Assembly (NCBI GenBank): GCA_002763895.1
Contig: NSLH01000015.1
Coordinates: forward strand, 1 to 61,518
Reading direction: 5' to 3'
Source: [Chlorobium] sp. 445
Lineage (GTDB): Bacteria; Bacteroidota; Chlorobiia; Chlorobiales; Thermochlorobacteraceae
Length of the DNA stretch: 61,518 bases
Shown: one piece after another, positions 54,692-61,518 of the stretch
How the letters are laid out: each line of letters opens with the position of its first letter
How positions within the stretch are numbered: the first letter of the stretch is position 1
Made by a program: the position numbers and the translations under genes
The notes under the pieces: model-generated
Told to the model about the DNA's origin: nothing
The model's database searches: none
What the model saw: only the letters and a program-made list of their open reading frames with translations

Positions 54692-55288
54692 CTATGCTGC
54701 AGGTTTGCCTTTTGAGACAAACAGATTGCCTCTGATAAAATATCGCCAAGGTAATTCTCTTGCTTGTGTGATGCCCACGCGCGCCGAGACCCCGATTTGG
54801 CTTGCTGGCACAGTTTCACCTTCTGCAATGAAGAGTTCTTGGCTTTGAAAACTTATGCCGTTTTGCGCTCGTGTGATGTTCAGTGCTTGTGTGAGTTTTC
54901 CCGGTCCGCTCAGCAAATTGGTAATGTCTTCTATGGGTCGGAACTTCTGCATCATTTTGATACCTTCTATTGGCTCCAGCGCACGAATGAGCACCGCCGC
55001 CGCTTCACCTTCAGGTTCAGTTACCACATTGAGCATGAAGTGATTACCGTAAGCAAAATAAACGTAAGCGTGTCCTGCTGCGCCAAACATGACGCGGTTG
55101 CGTTCTGTGATACCACGATAGGCGTGGCATGCCGCATCGATTGAGGCAATGTAGCCTTCGGTCTCCACGATTTTTCCAACCATGACGTGTTTGCCGATGC
55201 GTCGCACCAAGTATTTTCCCAAAAGAGCTTGGGCAACTTCAAGCGTTGGCTCTGCATAAAATTCTGGCGGCAACTTTTGCCAGTTCAT
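54692..55288 (-). CDS. DNA-3-methyladenine glycosylase (AAG/MPG family)
   Basis: 198 aa. Excises alkylated bases to start base excision repair. PTLEVAQALLGKYLVRR, VETEGYIASIDAACHAYRGI (the catalytic Glu lies in ETEGY), AYVYFAYGNHFMLNVVTE and LLSGPGKLTQALNIT are the typical AAG segments. Complete. Start ATG 55288. Together with the ATL protein and UvrB, the window encodes three alkylation or bulky-lesion repair proteins. Confidence 0.95.
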   Translation of the reverse strand: MNWQKLPPEFYAEPTLEVAQALLGKYLVRRIGKHVMVGKIVETEGYIASIDAACHAYRGITERNRVMFGAAGHAYVYFAYGNHFMLNVVTEPEGEAAAVLIRALEPIEGIKMMQKFRPIEDITNLLSGPGKLTQALNITRAQNGISFQSQELFIAEGETVPASQIGVSARVGITQARELPWRYFIRGNLFVSKGKPAA

Positions 55289-55495
55289 GCTTCGTTTTCT
55301 TTGAACAAGTTGACTAGACGGAAGATTTTAGATGCATGAAATTTGATGTTTTGTTTCTTACTGCACAATGCTCAAATTTACACTCAGTATGCAGTTCTGT
55401 GCATTTGATTTGTTTGATTTTCTCTCGGTCTTGCAATTGAGACTTGGCGCAGGCGTGGTATATTGGAACTTTCCAACGCTACAACACACTGGACT
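55289..55495. other. Divergent intergenic region
   Basis: About 200 bp between divergent starts of the glycosylase and the small secreted protein. I see no structured element. Confidence 0.4.
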
Positions 55496-56031
55496 ATGCG
55501 GCATCTCAAGCCGATACTTCTTGTCTTCTCAGCGCTGATGATTGGGAAAACCGTGTTAGCTCAACAAGCGCAATCCGATTTCAAAGATGTGGTAAGTTTG
55601 GATGCAATTCTTGCGGCACTTTACGATGTGATTTCAGGTGACGCTAGTAAGCCGAGAGATTGGGATCGCTTTCGCTTGCTCTTTGCACCGGGCGCACGCC
55701 TGATGCCCATTGTGCGACTCTCTTCTGGCAAAGACACACTGCGTGTTATGACCCCAGACGATTATGTCGAGAGCAGCAAAAAGCGATTTGCTCAGAGAGG
55801 TTTTTTGAGAAGGAAATTGCGCGGCGCACTGAGCGCTATGGTAATTTGGTTCATGTATTTAGCACCTATGAAGCGCGAGAGCAAGCAAGCGACGAAAAGC
55901 CCTTTATTCGCGGTATCAATAGTATTCAATTGCTTTACGACCGTACCCGCTGGTATATTGTCTCTGTGATGTGGCAAGCTGAAAGTGCAGAGCTTCCACT
56001 ACCCGAGAAGTATCTGAAAACCGTACCCTAG
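55496..56031 (+). CDS. Secreted NTF2-like protein, frameshifted
   Basis: 178 aa when read across the break. A signal sequence (MRHLKPILLVFSALMIGKTV, then LAQQ) is followed by a domain with WDRFRLLFAPGARLMPIV, VMTPDDYVESSKKRF and RTRWYIVSVMWQAE, the layout of NTF2/SnoaL-like proteins. The frame changes at the T6 run 55801-55806. One more T gives RGFFEKEIARRTERYGNLVH, continuing to TAG at 56029-56031. As deposited, the first frame ends early at 55969. Function unknown. Confidence 0.82.
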
Positions 56032-56134
56032 CACTGTGGTAGTGTGTTATTTGCGTGTAATTTCAAGGCGCACACCGCACCAGTAATTGTCGCTCATCAT
56101 TAAAAATATCACCACAAAAAATTAGTCAGCTGTG

Positions 56135-58189
56135 ATGAGTAAACTTGCTCTGAACCGAAAGTTTGAACTTGTCTCCGACTACAAACCCATGGGCGATCAG
56201 CCCAAAGCTATCGCTGAACTTACTGAAGGTGTCTTACGCGGCGATAAGGCACAAACACTGCTTGGTGTTACAGGCTCAGGCAAAACCTTCACGATTTCAA
56301 ATGTAATTGCTAATGTCAATAAACCCACGCTTGTCATCTCGCACAACAAAACGCTGGCTGCGCAGCTCTATGGTGAGTTCAAGCAGTTTTTCCCGAACAA
56401 TGCCGTAGAGTATTTCATCAGCTATTACGACTTCTATCAGCCCGAGGCTTACATTCCTGCAACCGACAAATACATTGCCAAGGACTTTCGCATCAACGAT
56501 GAAATTGACCGACTGAGACTGCGCGCCACAAGTGCTTTGCTCTCAGGACGCCGTGATGTTATTGTCGTCAGCTCGGTAAGTTGCATCTATGGCTTAGGCT
56601 CGCCTGAAGAATGGGCGGCGCAAGTCATTACAATTGAGCAAGGTGAAGCCCGTACGCGCAAAAGTCTTTTGCAAGAGCTGGTCTCTATTCACTACACGCG
56701 CAATGACAGCGAGTTTACGCGCGGTAAATTTCGTGTGCGTGGGGATAGCATTGACATTGTGCCTGCCTATGACGACTATGGCATTAGAGTTGAATTTTTC
56801 GGTGATGAAATTGACGCTCTTTATTTGCTTGACATCAAAACTGGCAATGTGATTGAGCAAGTGGAGCGCATCACTATCTACCCGGCCAAGCAATTTGTAA
56901 CGATGGAAGAAAATTTGCATCGTGCCATGCGCGACATTCAAACAGAATTGGCTTGGCGGCTCAGTGTGCTGCGCGATGAAGGCAAGTATGTCGAAGCGCA
57001 GCGCTTGGAAGAGCGCACTAAATACGACCTTGAGATGATGCGTGAACTTGGCTACTGCTCGGGCATTGAAAACTACTCACGTCATCTTTCTGGACGCAAA
57101 GAAGGTGAGCGTCCGTATTGCCTTTTTGATTATTTCCCAGACGATTTTCTCGTGGTCATTGATGAATCACATGTAACGATTCCGCAAATTCGTGCCATGT
57201 ATGCTGGCGATAGACAGCGCAAAATGGTGCTGGTAGAGCACGGCTTCCGCCTGCCGTCAGCGCTCGACAATCGCCCATTGAAGTTTGAAGAATTCGAAGC
57301 GCTCTGCCCGCAAACTATTTTTGTTAGCGCTACACCTGCCGAATATGAACTGCGTCGATCAGGCGGCGTGGTCGTCGAGCAAATTATTCGTCCCACAGGC
57401 TTGTTAGACCCTGACATTGAGGTGCGTCCGGTCAAACATCAAATTGATGATTTGCTCGAGGAAATTCGCCAGCGAGTAGAACAGGGCGATAAAATCTTGG
57501 TGCTCACGCTCACGAAGCGTATGTCGGAAGATTTGCAGGATTACCTCGATCGGCTTGGTATACGTTGTCAGTATCTACACTCTGAAATCAAAGCTTTGGA
57601 GCGCGTGCAAATTTTGCGTGACCTGCGCATGAATGAATTTGATGTGCTCATTGGCGTCAATCTTCTGCGTGAAGGGCTAGATTTGCCTGAAGTTTCACTC
57701 GTCGCTATTCTTGATGCCGACAAAGAAGGATTTTTGCGCGATAAAAAATCGCTCCTTCAGATTGCTGGACGCGCCGCACGCAACGCCAACGGCAAAGTTA
57801 TTCTCTACGCCGACAAAATCACCGCTTCCATGCAGCAAGTGATTGACGAGACACGCCGTCGTCGTCAGTTGCAGCAAGCCTACAATGAGACGCATGGCAT
57901 TACGCCTAAGACTATCAAAAAATCGCTTGAGCAAGTGATCACATCAACCAGTGTAGCGGATGCAAATCGCAAGCTGCAGAAAGAGCGGCTCGGCATTCAA
58001 AGTTTTAATCCTGAAAATGTGCTCTTAGAAGTGATGAGTCAGATGACAACTGAAGATAAACTTAAGATGCTGGCGGATATGTATGCTGAAATGTACGATG
58101 CTGCAGAAAAAACGGAATATGAGCGAGCGGCATACTTGCGCGATGAAATCGCACGTCTGGAAGCTACACTGGATATGCGTAAAAGTTAG
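56135..58189 (+). CDS. uvrB: Excinuclease ABC subunit B
   Basis: 684 aa UvrB, the damage-verifying helicase-like subunit of nucleotide excision repair. Walker [13 protein letters not shown], the beta-hairpin [20 protein letters not shown], motif [16 protein letters not shown] and motif [11 protein letters not shown] are all present, as is the C-terminal UVR domain ([16 protein letters not shown]) that contacts UvrC. ATG 56135 is favoured over GTG 56132. The following glycosyltransferase gene begins on the base after the stop codon (TAG-ATG), so the two may be cotranscribed. Confidence 0.98.
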   Translation: MSKLALNRKFELVSDYKPMGDQPKAIAELTEGVLRGDKAQTLLGVTGSGKTFTISNVIANVNKPTLVISHNKTLAAQLYGEFKQFFPNNAVEYFISYYDFYQPEAYIPATDKYIAKDFRINDEIDRLRLRATSALLSGRRDVIVVSSVSCIYGLGSPEEWAAQVITIEQGEARTRKSLLQELVSIHYTRNDSEFTRGKFRVRGDSIDIVPAYDDYGIRVEFFGDEIDALYLLDIKTGNVIEQVERITIYPAKQFVTMEENLHRAMRDIQTELAWRLSVLRDEGKYVEAQRLEERTKYDLEMMRELGYCSGIENYSRHLSGRKEGERPYCLFDYFPDDFLVVIDESHVTIPQIRAMYAGDRQRKMVLVEHGFRLPSALDNRPLKFEEFEALCPQTIFVSATPAEYELRRSGGVVVEQIIRPTGLLDPDIEVRPVKHQIDDLLEEIRQRVEQGDKILVLTLTKRMSEDLQDYLDRLGIRCQYLHSEIKALERVQILRDLRMNEFDVLIGVNLLREGLDLPEVSLVAILDADKEGFLRDKKSLLQIAGRAARNANGKVILYADKITASMQQVIDETRRRRQLQQAYNETHGITPKTIKKSLEQVITSTSVADANRKLQKERLGIQSFNPENVLLEVMSQMTTEDKLKMLADMYAEMYDAAEKTEYERAAYLRDEIARLEATLDMRKS

Positions 58190-58876
58190 ATGATCTACGC
58201 TGTCATTCCCTGCTACAACGCTGCACACACTTTGCCTGCCTTGCTGCACGCACTTGATGCTATTGTACCAAATGCGCGCACCATCTGTGTCAGCGATGGC
58301 TCAACCGATGAGACACTGCATGTGCTGGCTCAGTACCCTGTGCATGTTATTGCACGTCCGCAAAATGAAGGTAAGGGTGCGGCGCTCAAACTTGGTCTTC
58401 ATTATGCCTTGTTGCAAGGAGCGTCAGCTGTGCTTACTTTGGATAGCGATTTGCAGCATGATCCACACGATGCGCCCAAGTTAATAGATGCACACAGCCA
58501 ATTTGACTTGGTGATCGGTTCACGTCGGCAAGCTGCGCAATTTCGCAAGTCTCCCATGCCACTGACGCGTCAACTCTCCAACCGCATTAGCTCAGGGCTG
58601 CTCTCGCGCCTTTTAGGACAAGATATCTTAGATTCGCAATGTGGCTACCGCCTGATTCGCTCTAGCTGTCTGGAGAAAATCTTACCGCTTTGCAAAGAAA
58701 CAGGCTACATGTTTGAGACCGAGTTTTTGATTCACGCGGTCAAAAAGGGCTTTAAGATTGGCTTTGTGGAGATTGAAACCATCTATCGGGGTGAGAAAAG
58801 TTACATTCGCTATCTGACCGAGACGAAAAACTTTCTCAAGCTGCTATGGCAAGAACGGCGCGTGTCTTCACCTTAG
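58190..58876 (+). CDS. Family 2 glycosyltransferase (DPM1/dolichol-phosphate-mannosyltransferase-like)
   Basis: 228 aa GT-A enzyme without membrane helices. YAVIPCYNAAHTLPALL, VSDGSTDETLHVL, NEGKGAALKLGL, the metal-binding DSDLQHDP and the acceptor loop DILDSQCGYRLIRS with ETGYMFETEFLI follow the DPM1-like pattern, in which sugar is passed to a polyprenyl phosphate. It starts directly at the uvrB stop. The exact sugar is unknown. Confidence 0.9.
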   Translation: MIYAVIPCYNAAHTLPALLHALDAIVPNARTICVSDGSTDETLHVLAQYPVHVIARPQNEGKGAALKLGLHYALLQGASAVLTLDSDLQHDPHDAPKLIDAHSQFDLVIGSRRQAAQFRKSPMPLTRQLSNRISSGLLSRLLGQDILDSQCGYRLIRSSCLEKILPLCKETGYMFETEFLIHAVKKGFKIGFVEIETIYRGEKSYIRYLTETKNFLKLLWQERRVSSP

Positions 58877-58965
58877 CTTCTTTGCATTTGACTATTTGAG
58901 AAAGAGTGTTTACATTCAAGCCCTTTTGAAGCAAAGCCAAGATCAACCAAAAGCATAGAGCAAAC

Positions 58966-59598
58966 TTGCCACAAGTAGAAAAGAAAAAAGCAAAGTCCGA
59001 GAAGAAGTCTGCAAAAAGCGCAAAGCACACAAGGAAGAAAACTACACCGAAAGTTGAAGACTTTGTTGCCAATGAGTTGAACGGCACAGCGGAGGACAAG
59101 CGCAAGTTCATCATTGCAGGGAAAATCAAACCGTTGTACTGTGATGTCTGTGAAAGGGTATCTAAGCGCGAGTTTGTTGGGGAGTGGAAGCCCAGTGACA
59201 AACCTAAAGAGGGAGAAGCGACACAAGATGATGGTGTTGCAAAGTATTGGTTGCGGTGCACCGATTGTGCAGTTGGTGCAGTTCAGCTTGTAGAAGAGTG
59301 GAAAATCCAAATTGATCGCGAAAAGAGTTTAGATGAACTCACACGTGAAGAATGCATCGTCTATACGCCGCAATCCATTTATACCGTAGGCGATCCGATT
59401 TTCCACGAAGGGTTAAACGAGATTGGCATTGTGCGTTCCAAAGTTACTACATCAAGCGGCATGAATGCCATCAGCGTTGAATTTCGCAATTTAGGGCTGC
59501 GCCAGTTGTTGGAAAATGTCTATATCGATGCAGACGGCACGGTATCGGAGACGGGTAAGAAAGGGAAACTTAAACTGGTAAAGAAGTCAAAAAAATGA
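58966..59598 (+). CDS. Zinc-ribbon protein with CarD-like C-terminus, unknown function
   Basis: 210 aa. The first 30 residues are very lysine-rich (KKKAKSEKKSAKSAKHTRKK), able to bind nucleic acid. Two CxxC pairs (LYCDVCERV and LRCTDCAVG) about 43 residues apart could form a zinc ribbon. The C-terminal part (YTVGDPIFHEGLNEIGIV) recalls the start of CarD-like RNA-polymerase-binding domains. The only in-frame start after the last stop is TTG 58966, with a poor RBS, so the true start is uncertain. It precedes rpsU and fmoA on the same strand. Confidence 0.7.
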   Translation: MPQVEKKKAKSEKKSAKSAKHTRKKTTPKVEDFVANELNGTAEDKRKFIIAGKIKPLYCDVCERVSKREFVGEWKPSDKPKEGEATQDDGVAKYWLRCTDCAVGAVQLVEEWKIQIDREKSLDELTREECIVYTPQSIYTVGDPIFHEGLNEIGIVRSKVTTSSGMNAISVEFRNLGLRQLLENVYIDADGTVSETGKKGKLKLVKKSKK

Positions 59599-59723
59599 CA
59601 TGTGCGAGCTTGCTGAAACTTTGTCAGTCAGTTTGCGTTTTTCAACGGTGTTTGGAGAAGTTTAACTGTTATTTTGTTCTTATCAATAACCACTAAATCA
59701 CACAACTGGAAGGAGGTGAAATC

Positions 59724-59921
59724 TTGGTCGGAGTTCAAATTATGGAAGGCGAAAGCATCGATAAGATGCTCAAGCGTTTTAAGAAGAAGTATGAGCGTGC
59801 GGGTGTTCTCAAAGAGTATCGTCGTCGCACGTATTTCACAAAGCCTTCAGTTGAAATGCGTTTGAAGAAATTGCGCAGTAAGCGTCGTGCACAACGCGCC
59901 AATGAAGAGATGAATTCATAA
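59724..59921 (+). CDS. rpsU: 30S ribosomal protein S21
   Basis: 65 aa. [20 protein letters not shown] and [18 protein letters not shown] match S21. It starts with TTG 59724; the perfect Shine-Dalgarno AGGAGGTGA at 59711-59719 ends 4 bp before it and decides the start. A terminator follows the gene, so fmoA downstream has its own promoter. Confidence 0.95.
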   Translation: MVGVQIMEGESIDKMLKRFKKKYERAGVLKEYRRRTYFTKPSVEMRLKKLRSKRRAQRANEEMNS

Positions 59922-59972
59922 GTGGCGTCGGCAGCAAGAGACCGGCAGTTCATCATCGTATTAGAAGATAAC

Positions 59973-60000
59973 AAGCGAGCCTTTGTGCTCGCTTTTCATT
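59973..60000 (+). terminator. Rho-independent terminator of rpsU
   Basis: AAGCGAGC (59973-59980) and GCTCGCTT (59987-59994) form an 8-bp stem with a 6-base loop, followed by TTCATTTT. Confidence 0.88.
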
Positions 60001-60240
60001 TTAGGTGTGCTTTCTGAAGCGTGTGCAACTATGTAATGAGGTAACAGTTAGACACAAAAGCGACCGAATCGGTTATGCTAAACCAAACAAAACCGCCACG
60101 CAGAGTTGTATAGATGCGCGTAAGCCGATAAGTTAGCAGTGCAATGAGTTGTGGTGAGTGAGATATATTAAGTGTGCGAGCCGACTCAGCGCAAAAAAAA
60201 GAGTATTTCAACAACCTTATCTGAGAAAAGGAGAATATCT
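60001..60240 (+). promoter_or_regulatory. fmoA leader and probable promoter region
   Basis: 240 bp between the rpsU terminator and fmoA. It holds an 11-bp palindrome-like ACCGAATCGGT (60063-60073) and a TATATT (60164-60169) that could be a -10 box, without a well-spaced -35. AAAAGGAG at 60226-60233 is the fmoA ribosome binding site. No open frame of note. Confidence 0.4.
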
Positions 60241-61347
60241 ATGGCGCTCTTTGGTGCAGCAGAAGCAACCATCGCCCGCTCAGATTACGAAGTTACGCTG
60301 GAAGGCGGCACGAGCACATGGGGAACACTTAAAGCGCGAGCTACCATCAATGTCACGCCCGCGATTCCCTTGCTTCCGACCGACCTTAACATCAAACTCA
60401 AATGTAAGCCGATTGGCGATAGCAAAGATGTAGTCCGGTTTTCATGCCTTATTGAGACTGTCGTGGACAGTACGGTCAAGAAACTCACAGTGGAAGCCGA
60501 TATCGCCAATGAAACGGAAGAGCGGCGTGTTGCGGTAGGCGACGGTGTGGTTACAGTAGGCGATTTCAGCCATGCCTTCTCGTTTGAAGGCTCTGTCGTC
60601 AATTTGTATTACTATAAGTCTGATGTGATTCGTCGTAACATTCCAAACCCACGTTACTTGCAAGGACGTCAGTTCCATGACATCTTGATGAAAATTCCGC
60701 TCGAAAACGACGACCTGATTTCAACTTGGGAAGCAACACTGTCTAGCATTCGGAATTCAGGTCCGAATTTCGGCGACTGGATTCGTGATTTCTGGTTCAT
60801 TGGTCCTGCACGTAACGCCCTTGATGAAGGTGGACAACGCATCTCCAATCTGGAGGTGGTGCGCATTGGCACAGAAGGCTCTGCGCAGGAACCGCTTGGG
60901 GTCTCCAACTGGCGATTCTCGAATGCAGGCTCTGGTGTCGTTGATGCGATCTCCCGTTGGGTTGAACTTTTCCCCGTAGAAAAACTTTTGGGCCGAGAAG
61001 CCCGAATTGAAGGCGCATTTAGTTCTGACTCTCAAGGCATTGAGGTCAAGGTTGATGGCGAATTGCCCGGCCTCTCTATTGACGCTGGCGGTGGGTTGCG
61101 TCGAGTCTTAAATCACCCGCTTATCCCGATTATCCATCATGGTATCGTCGGCAAATACAATGACTTCCGGGTTGATACGCAACTGACCATTACACTGCCG
61201 AAGGGCTTCAAGATTCGTTATGCCGCACCGCAGTATCGCTACCAAAATAATGAAACCTACAAGTGGTATGGTGGTACCTATGCAAAATGGGTCGAGCATA
61301 TTTGCAAAGGCGGCACTGGTCAATTTGAAGTCCTTTATGCGCAATAG
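60241..61347 (+). CDS. fmoA: Fenna-Matthews-Olson bacteriochlorophyll a protein
   Basis: 368 aa antenna protein that passes excitation from the chlorosome baseplate to the type I reaction centre; forms a trimer on the cytoplasmic membrane face. ATG 60241 is preceded by AAAAGGAG and begins MALFG, as in green sulfur bacteria. Histidine ligands for bacteriochlorophylls are present: His111 (GDFSHAFSFEG), His146 (GRQFHDILMK), His292, His299 and His300 (LNHPLIPIIHHGIVGK). The C-terminus HICKGGTGQFEVLYAQ is conserved. Compared with the recalled Chlorobaculum tepidum protein (366 aa), Cys353 is kept (Cys355 here) but the position of Cys49 is Leu (LLPTDLNIKL); new cysteines occur at 55 and 69. This gene fixes the host lineage. 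Confidence 0.98.
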   Translation: MALFGAAEATIARSDYEVTLEGGTSTWGTLKARATINVTPAIPLLPTDLNIKLKCKPIGDSKDVVRFSCLIETVVDSTVKKLTVEADIANETEERRVAVGDGVVTVGDFSHAFSFEGSVVNLYYYKSDVIRRNIPNPRYLQGRQFHDILMKIPLENDDLISTWEATLSSIRNSGPNFGDWIRDFWFIGPARNALDEGGQRISNLEVVRIGTEGSAQEPLGVSNWRFSNAGSGVVDAISRWVELFPVEKLLGREARIEGAFSSDSQGIEVKVDGELPGLSIDAGGGLRRVLNHPLIPIIHHGIVGKYNDFRVDTQLTITLPKGFKIRYAAPQYRYQNNETYKWYGGTYAKWVEHICKGGTGQFEVLYAQ

Positions 61348-61369
61348 AACGACGATTGACAATTCGCCC

Positions 61370-61388
61370 GAGTAACGCAATGTTACTC
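61370..61388 (+). terminator. Hairpin downstream of fmoA
   Basis: GAGTAAC (61370-61376), loop GCAAT, GTTACTC (61382-61388), 22 bp after the fmoA stop. No T-tract follows, so it may stabilise the mRNA 3' end rather than terminate by itself. Confidence 0.5.
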
Positions 61389-61392
61389 AATA

Positions 61393-61475
61393 CGGCGGCT
61401 TGCAGTACGATTAAATAACTTAAAACCAAAATAGAATGATGACGACCACACTCCTTCCCCCGCTGCAAGCCGCCG
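61393..61475. repeat. 13-bp inverted repeat flanking 57 bp downstream of fmoA
   Basis: CGGCGGCTTGCAG (61393-61405) and CTGCAAGCCGCCG (61463-61475) are perfect complements. The region between holds no gene. It could be a long-loop transcript end or a small miniature-element-like insertion; no flanking target duplication is evident. Confidence 0.6.
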
Positions 61476-61518
61476 AAAATTTGTTGTAGTACAGGCAGTA
61501 TGCGTAGTGGTAGTAAGC

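Noticed and set aside
60241-61347. Assignment of the host to Chloracidobacterium (Acidobacteriota), which also has FMO
   Set aside because: The FMO sequence is close to green sulfur bacterial FMO from end to end, and neighbouring genes (Hc1-like histone, DUF6702-like protein, S21 wording) fit Chlorobiota better; this is judged from memory, not from a tree.
1-61518. CRISPR array, insertion sequence, prophage or tRNA/rRNA genes
   Set aside because: No regularly spaced repeats, transposase, phage structural genes, GTTCGAATC-type T-loops or rRNA-like stretches were seen on either strand.
1-61518. Programmed frameshifting as the explanation for the many split genes
   Set aside because: The runs are only four to six bases, occur in unrelated housekeeping genes and lack consistent slippery heptamers or downstream structures; simple base-call error explains most of them.

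Overview
The window looks like part of the chromosome of a phototrophic member of the Chlorobiota (green sulfur bacterial lineage). The decisive marker is fmoA (60241-61347), a full-length Fenna-Matthews-Olson bacteriochlorophyll a protein with all five histidine ligands. Several genes point to life with oxygen, unlike classical anaerobic Chlorobium: a class I (tyrosyl-radical type) ribonucleotide reductase nrdA/nrdB, a superoxide dismutase with a Tat export signal, and an AhpC/AhpD-like peroxide pair behind a Fur/PerR-like site. That combination fits an aerobic lineage such as 'Candidatus Thermochlorobacter'. This placement is inferred from gene content and recalled family sequences, not from a database search. 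Supporting lineage hints are an Hc1-like histone, a GWxTD protein, a DUF6702-like protein and Wzc-type exopolysaccharide genes.

Layout. 1-6.4 kb: end of metX, a cluster of TTTCTCA/TGAGAAA inverted repeats, then nrdA - a TaqI-family DNA methyltransferase - nrdB. 6.5-10.9 kb (minus strand): double-receiver protein, membrane histidine kinase, second double-receiver protein. 11-15 kb: two small secreted proteins, Tat-SOD, and a convergent acyl-CoA synthetase. 15-24 kb: a large PAS/HisKA_2 kinase with an internal duplication, a peptide ABC ATPase, a dicarboxylate symporter, an RmlD-like reductase and a cell wall amidase. 24-27 kb: alkyltransferase-like protein, Hc1 histone, transaldolase, deoxyhypusine-synthase-like enzyme, SRP RNA and a possible second structured RNA. 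27-34 kb: cation/proton antiporter, MFS transporter, tandem UspA, ahpD/ahpC, Nudix and prmC. 34-47 kb: a giant secreted metalloprotease/propeller/barrel protein, heptose kinase, inositol-phosphatase-like enzyme, and a minus-strand envelope/exopolysaccharide cluster (solute symporter with a tiny coupled membrane protein, glycosyltransferase, flippase-like protein, BY-kinase). 47-56 kb: ATP-grasp ligase, an NtrB/NtrC-type two-component pair, GWxTD protein, M28 peptidase, 3-methyladenine glycosylase. 56-61.5 kb: uvrB, glycosyltransferase, zinc-ribbon protein, rpsU and fmoA.

A window-wide feature is the number of genes broken by a single-base frameshift: metX, nrdB, the second double-receiver gene, the acyl-CoA synthetase, the large kinase, the amidase, the DHS-like gene, the BY-kinase, the sigma-54 activator and a small secreted protein. 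In most of them one base is missing from an A or T run that is now 4-6 long, and adding it back restores a well conserved motif. I therefore read these as sequence or assembly errors and annotate each as one gene across the break, stating where the break lies. No tRNA, rRNA, CRISPR array or insertion sequence was seen.
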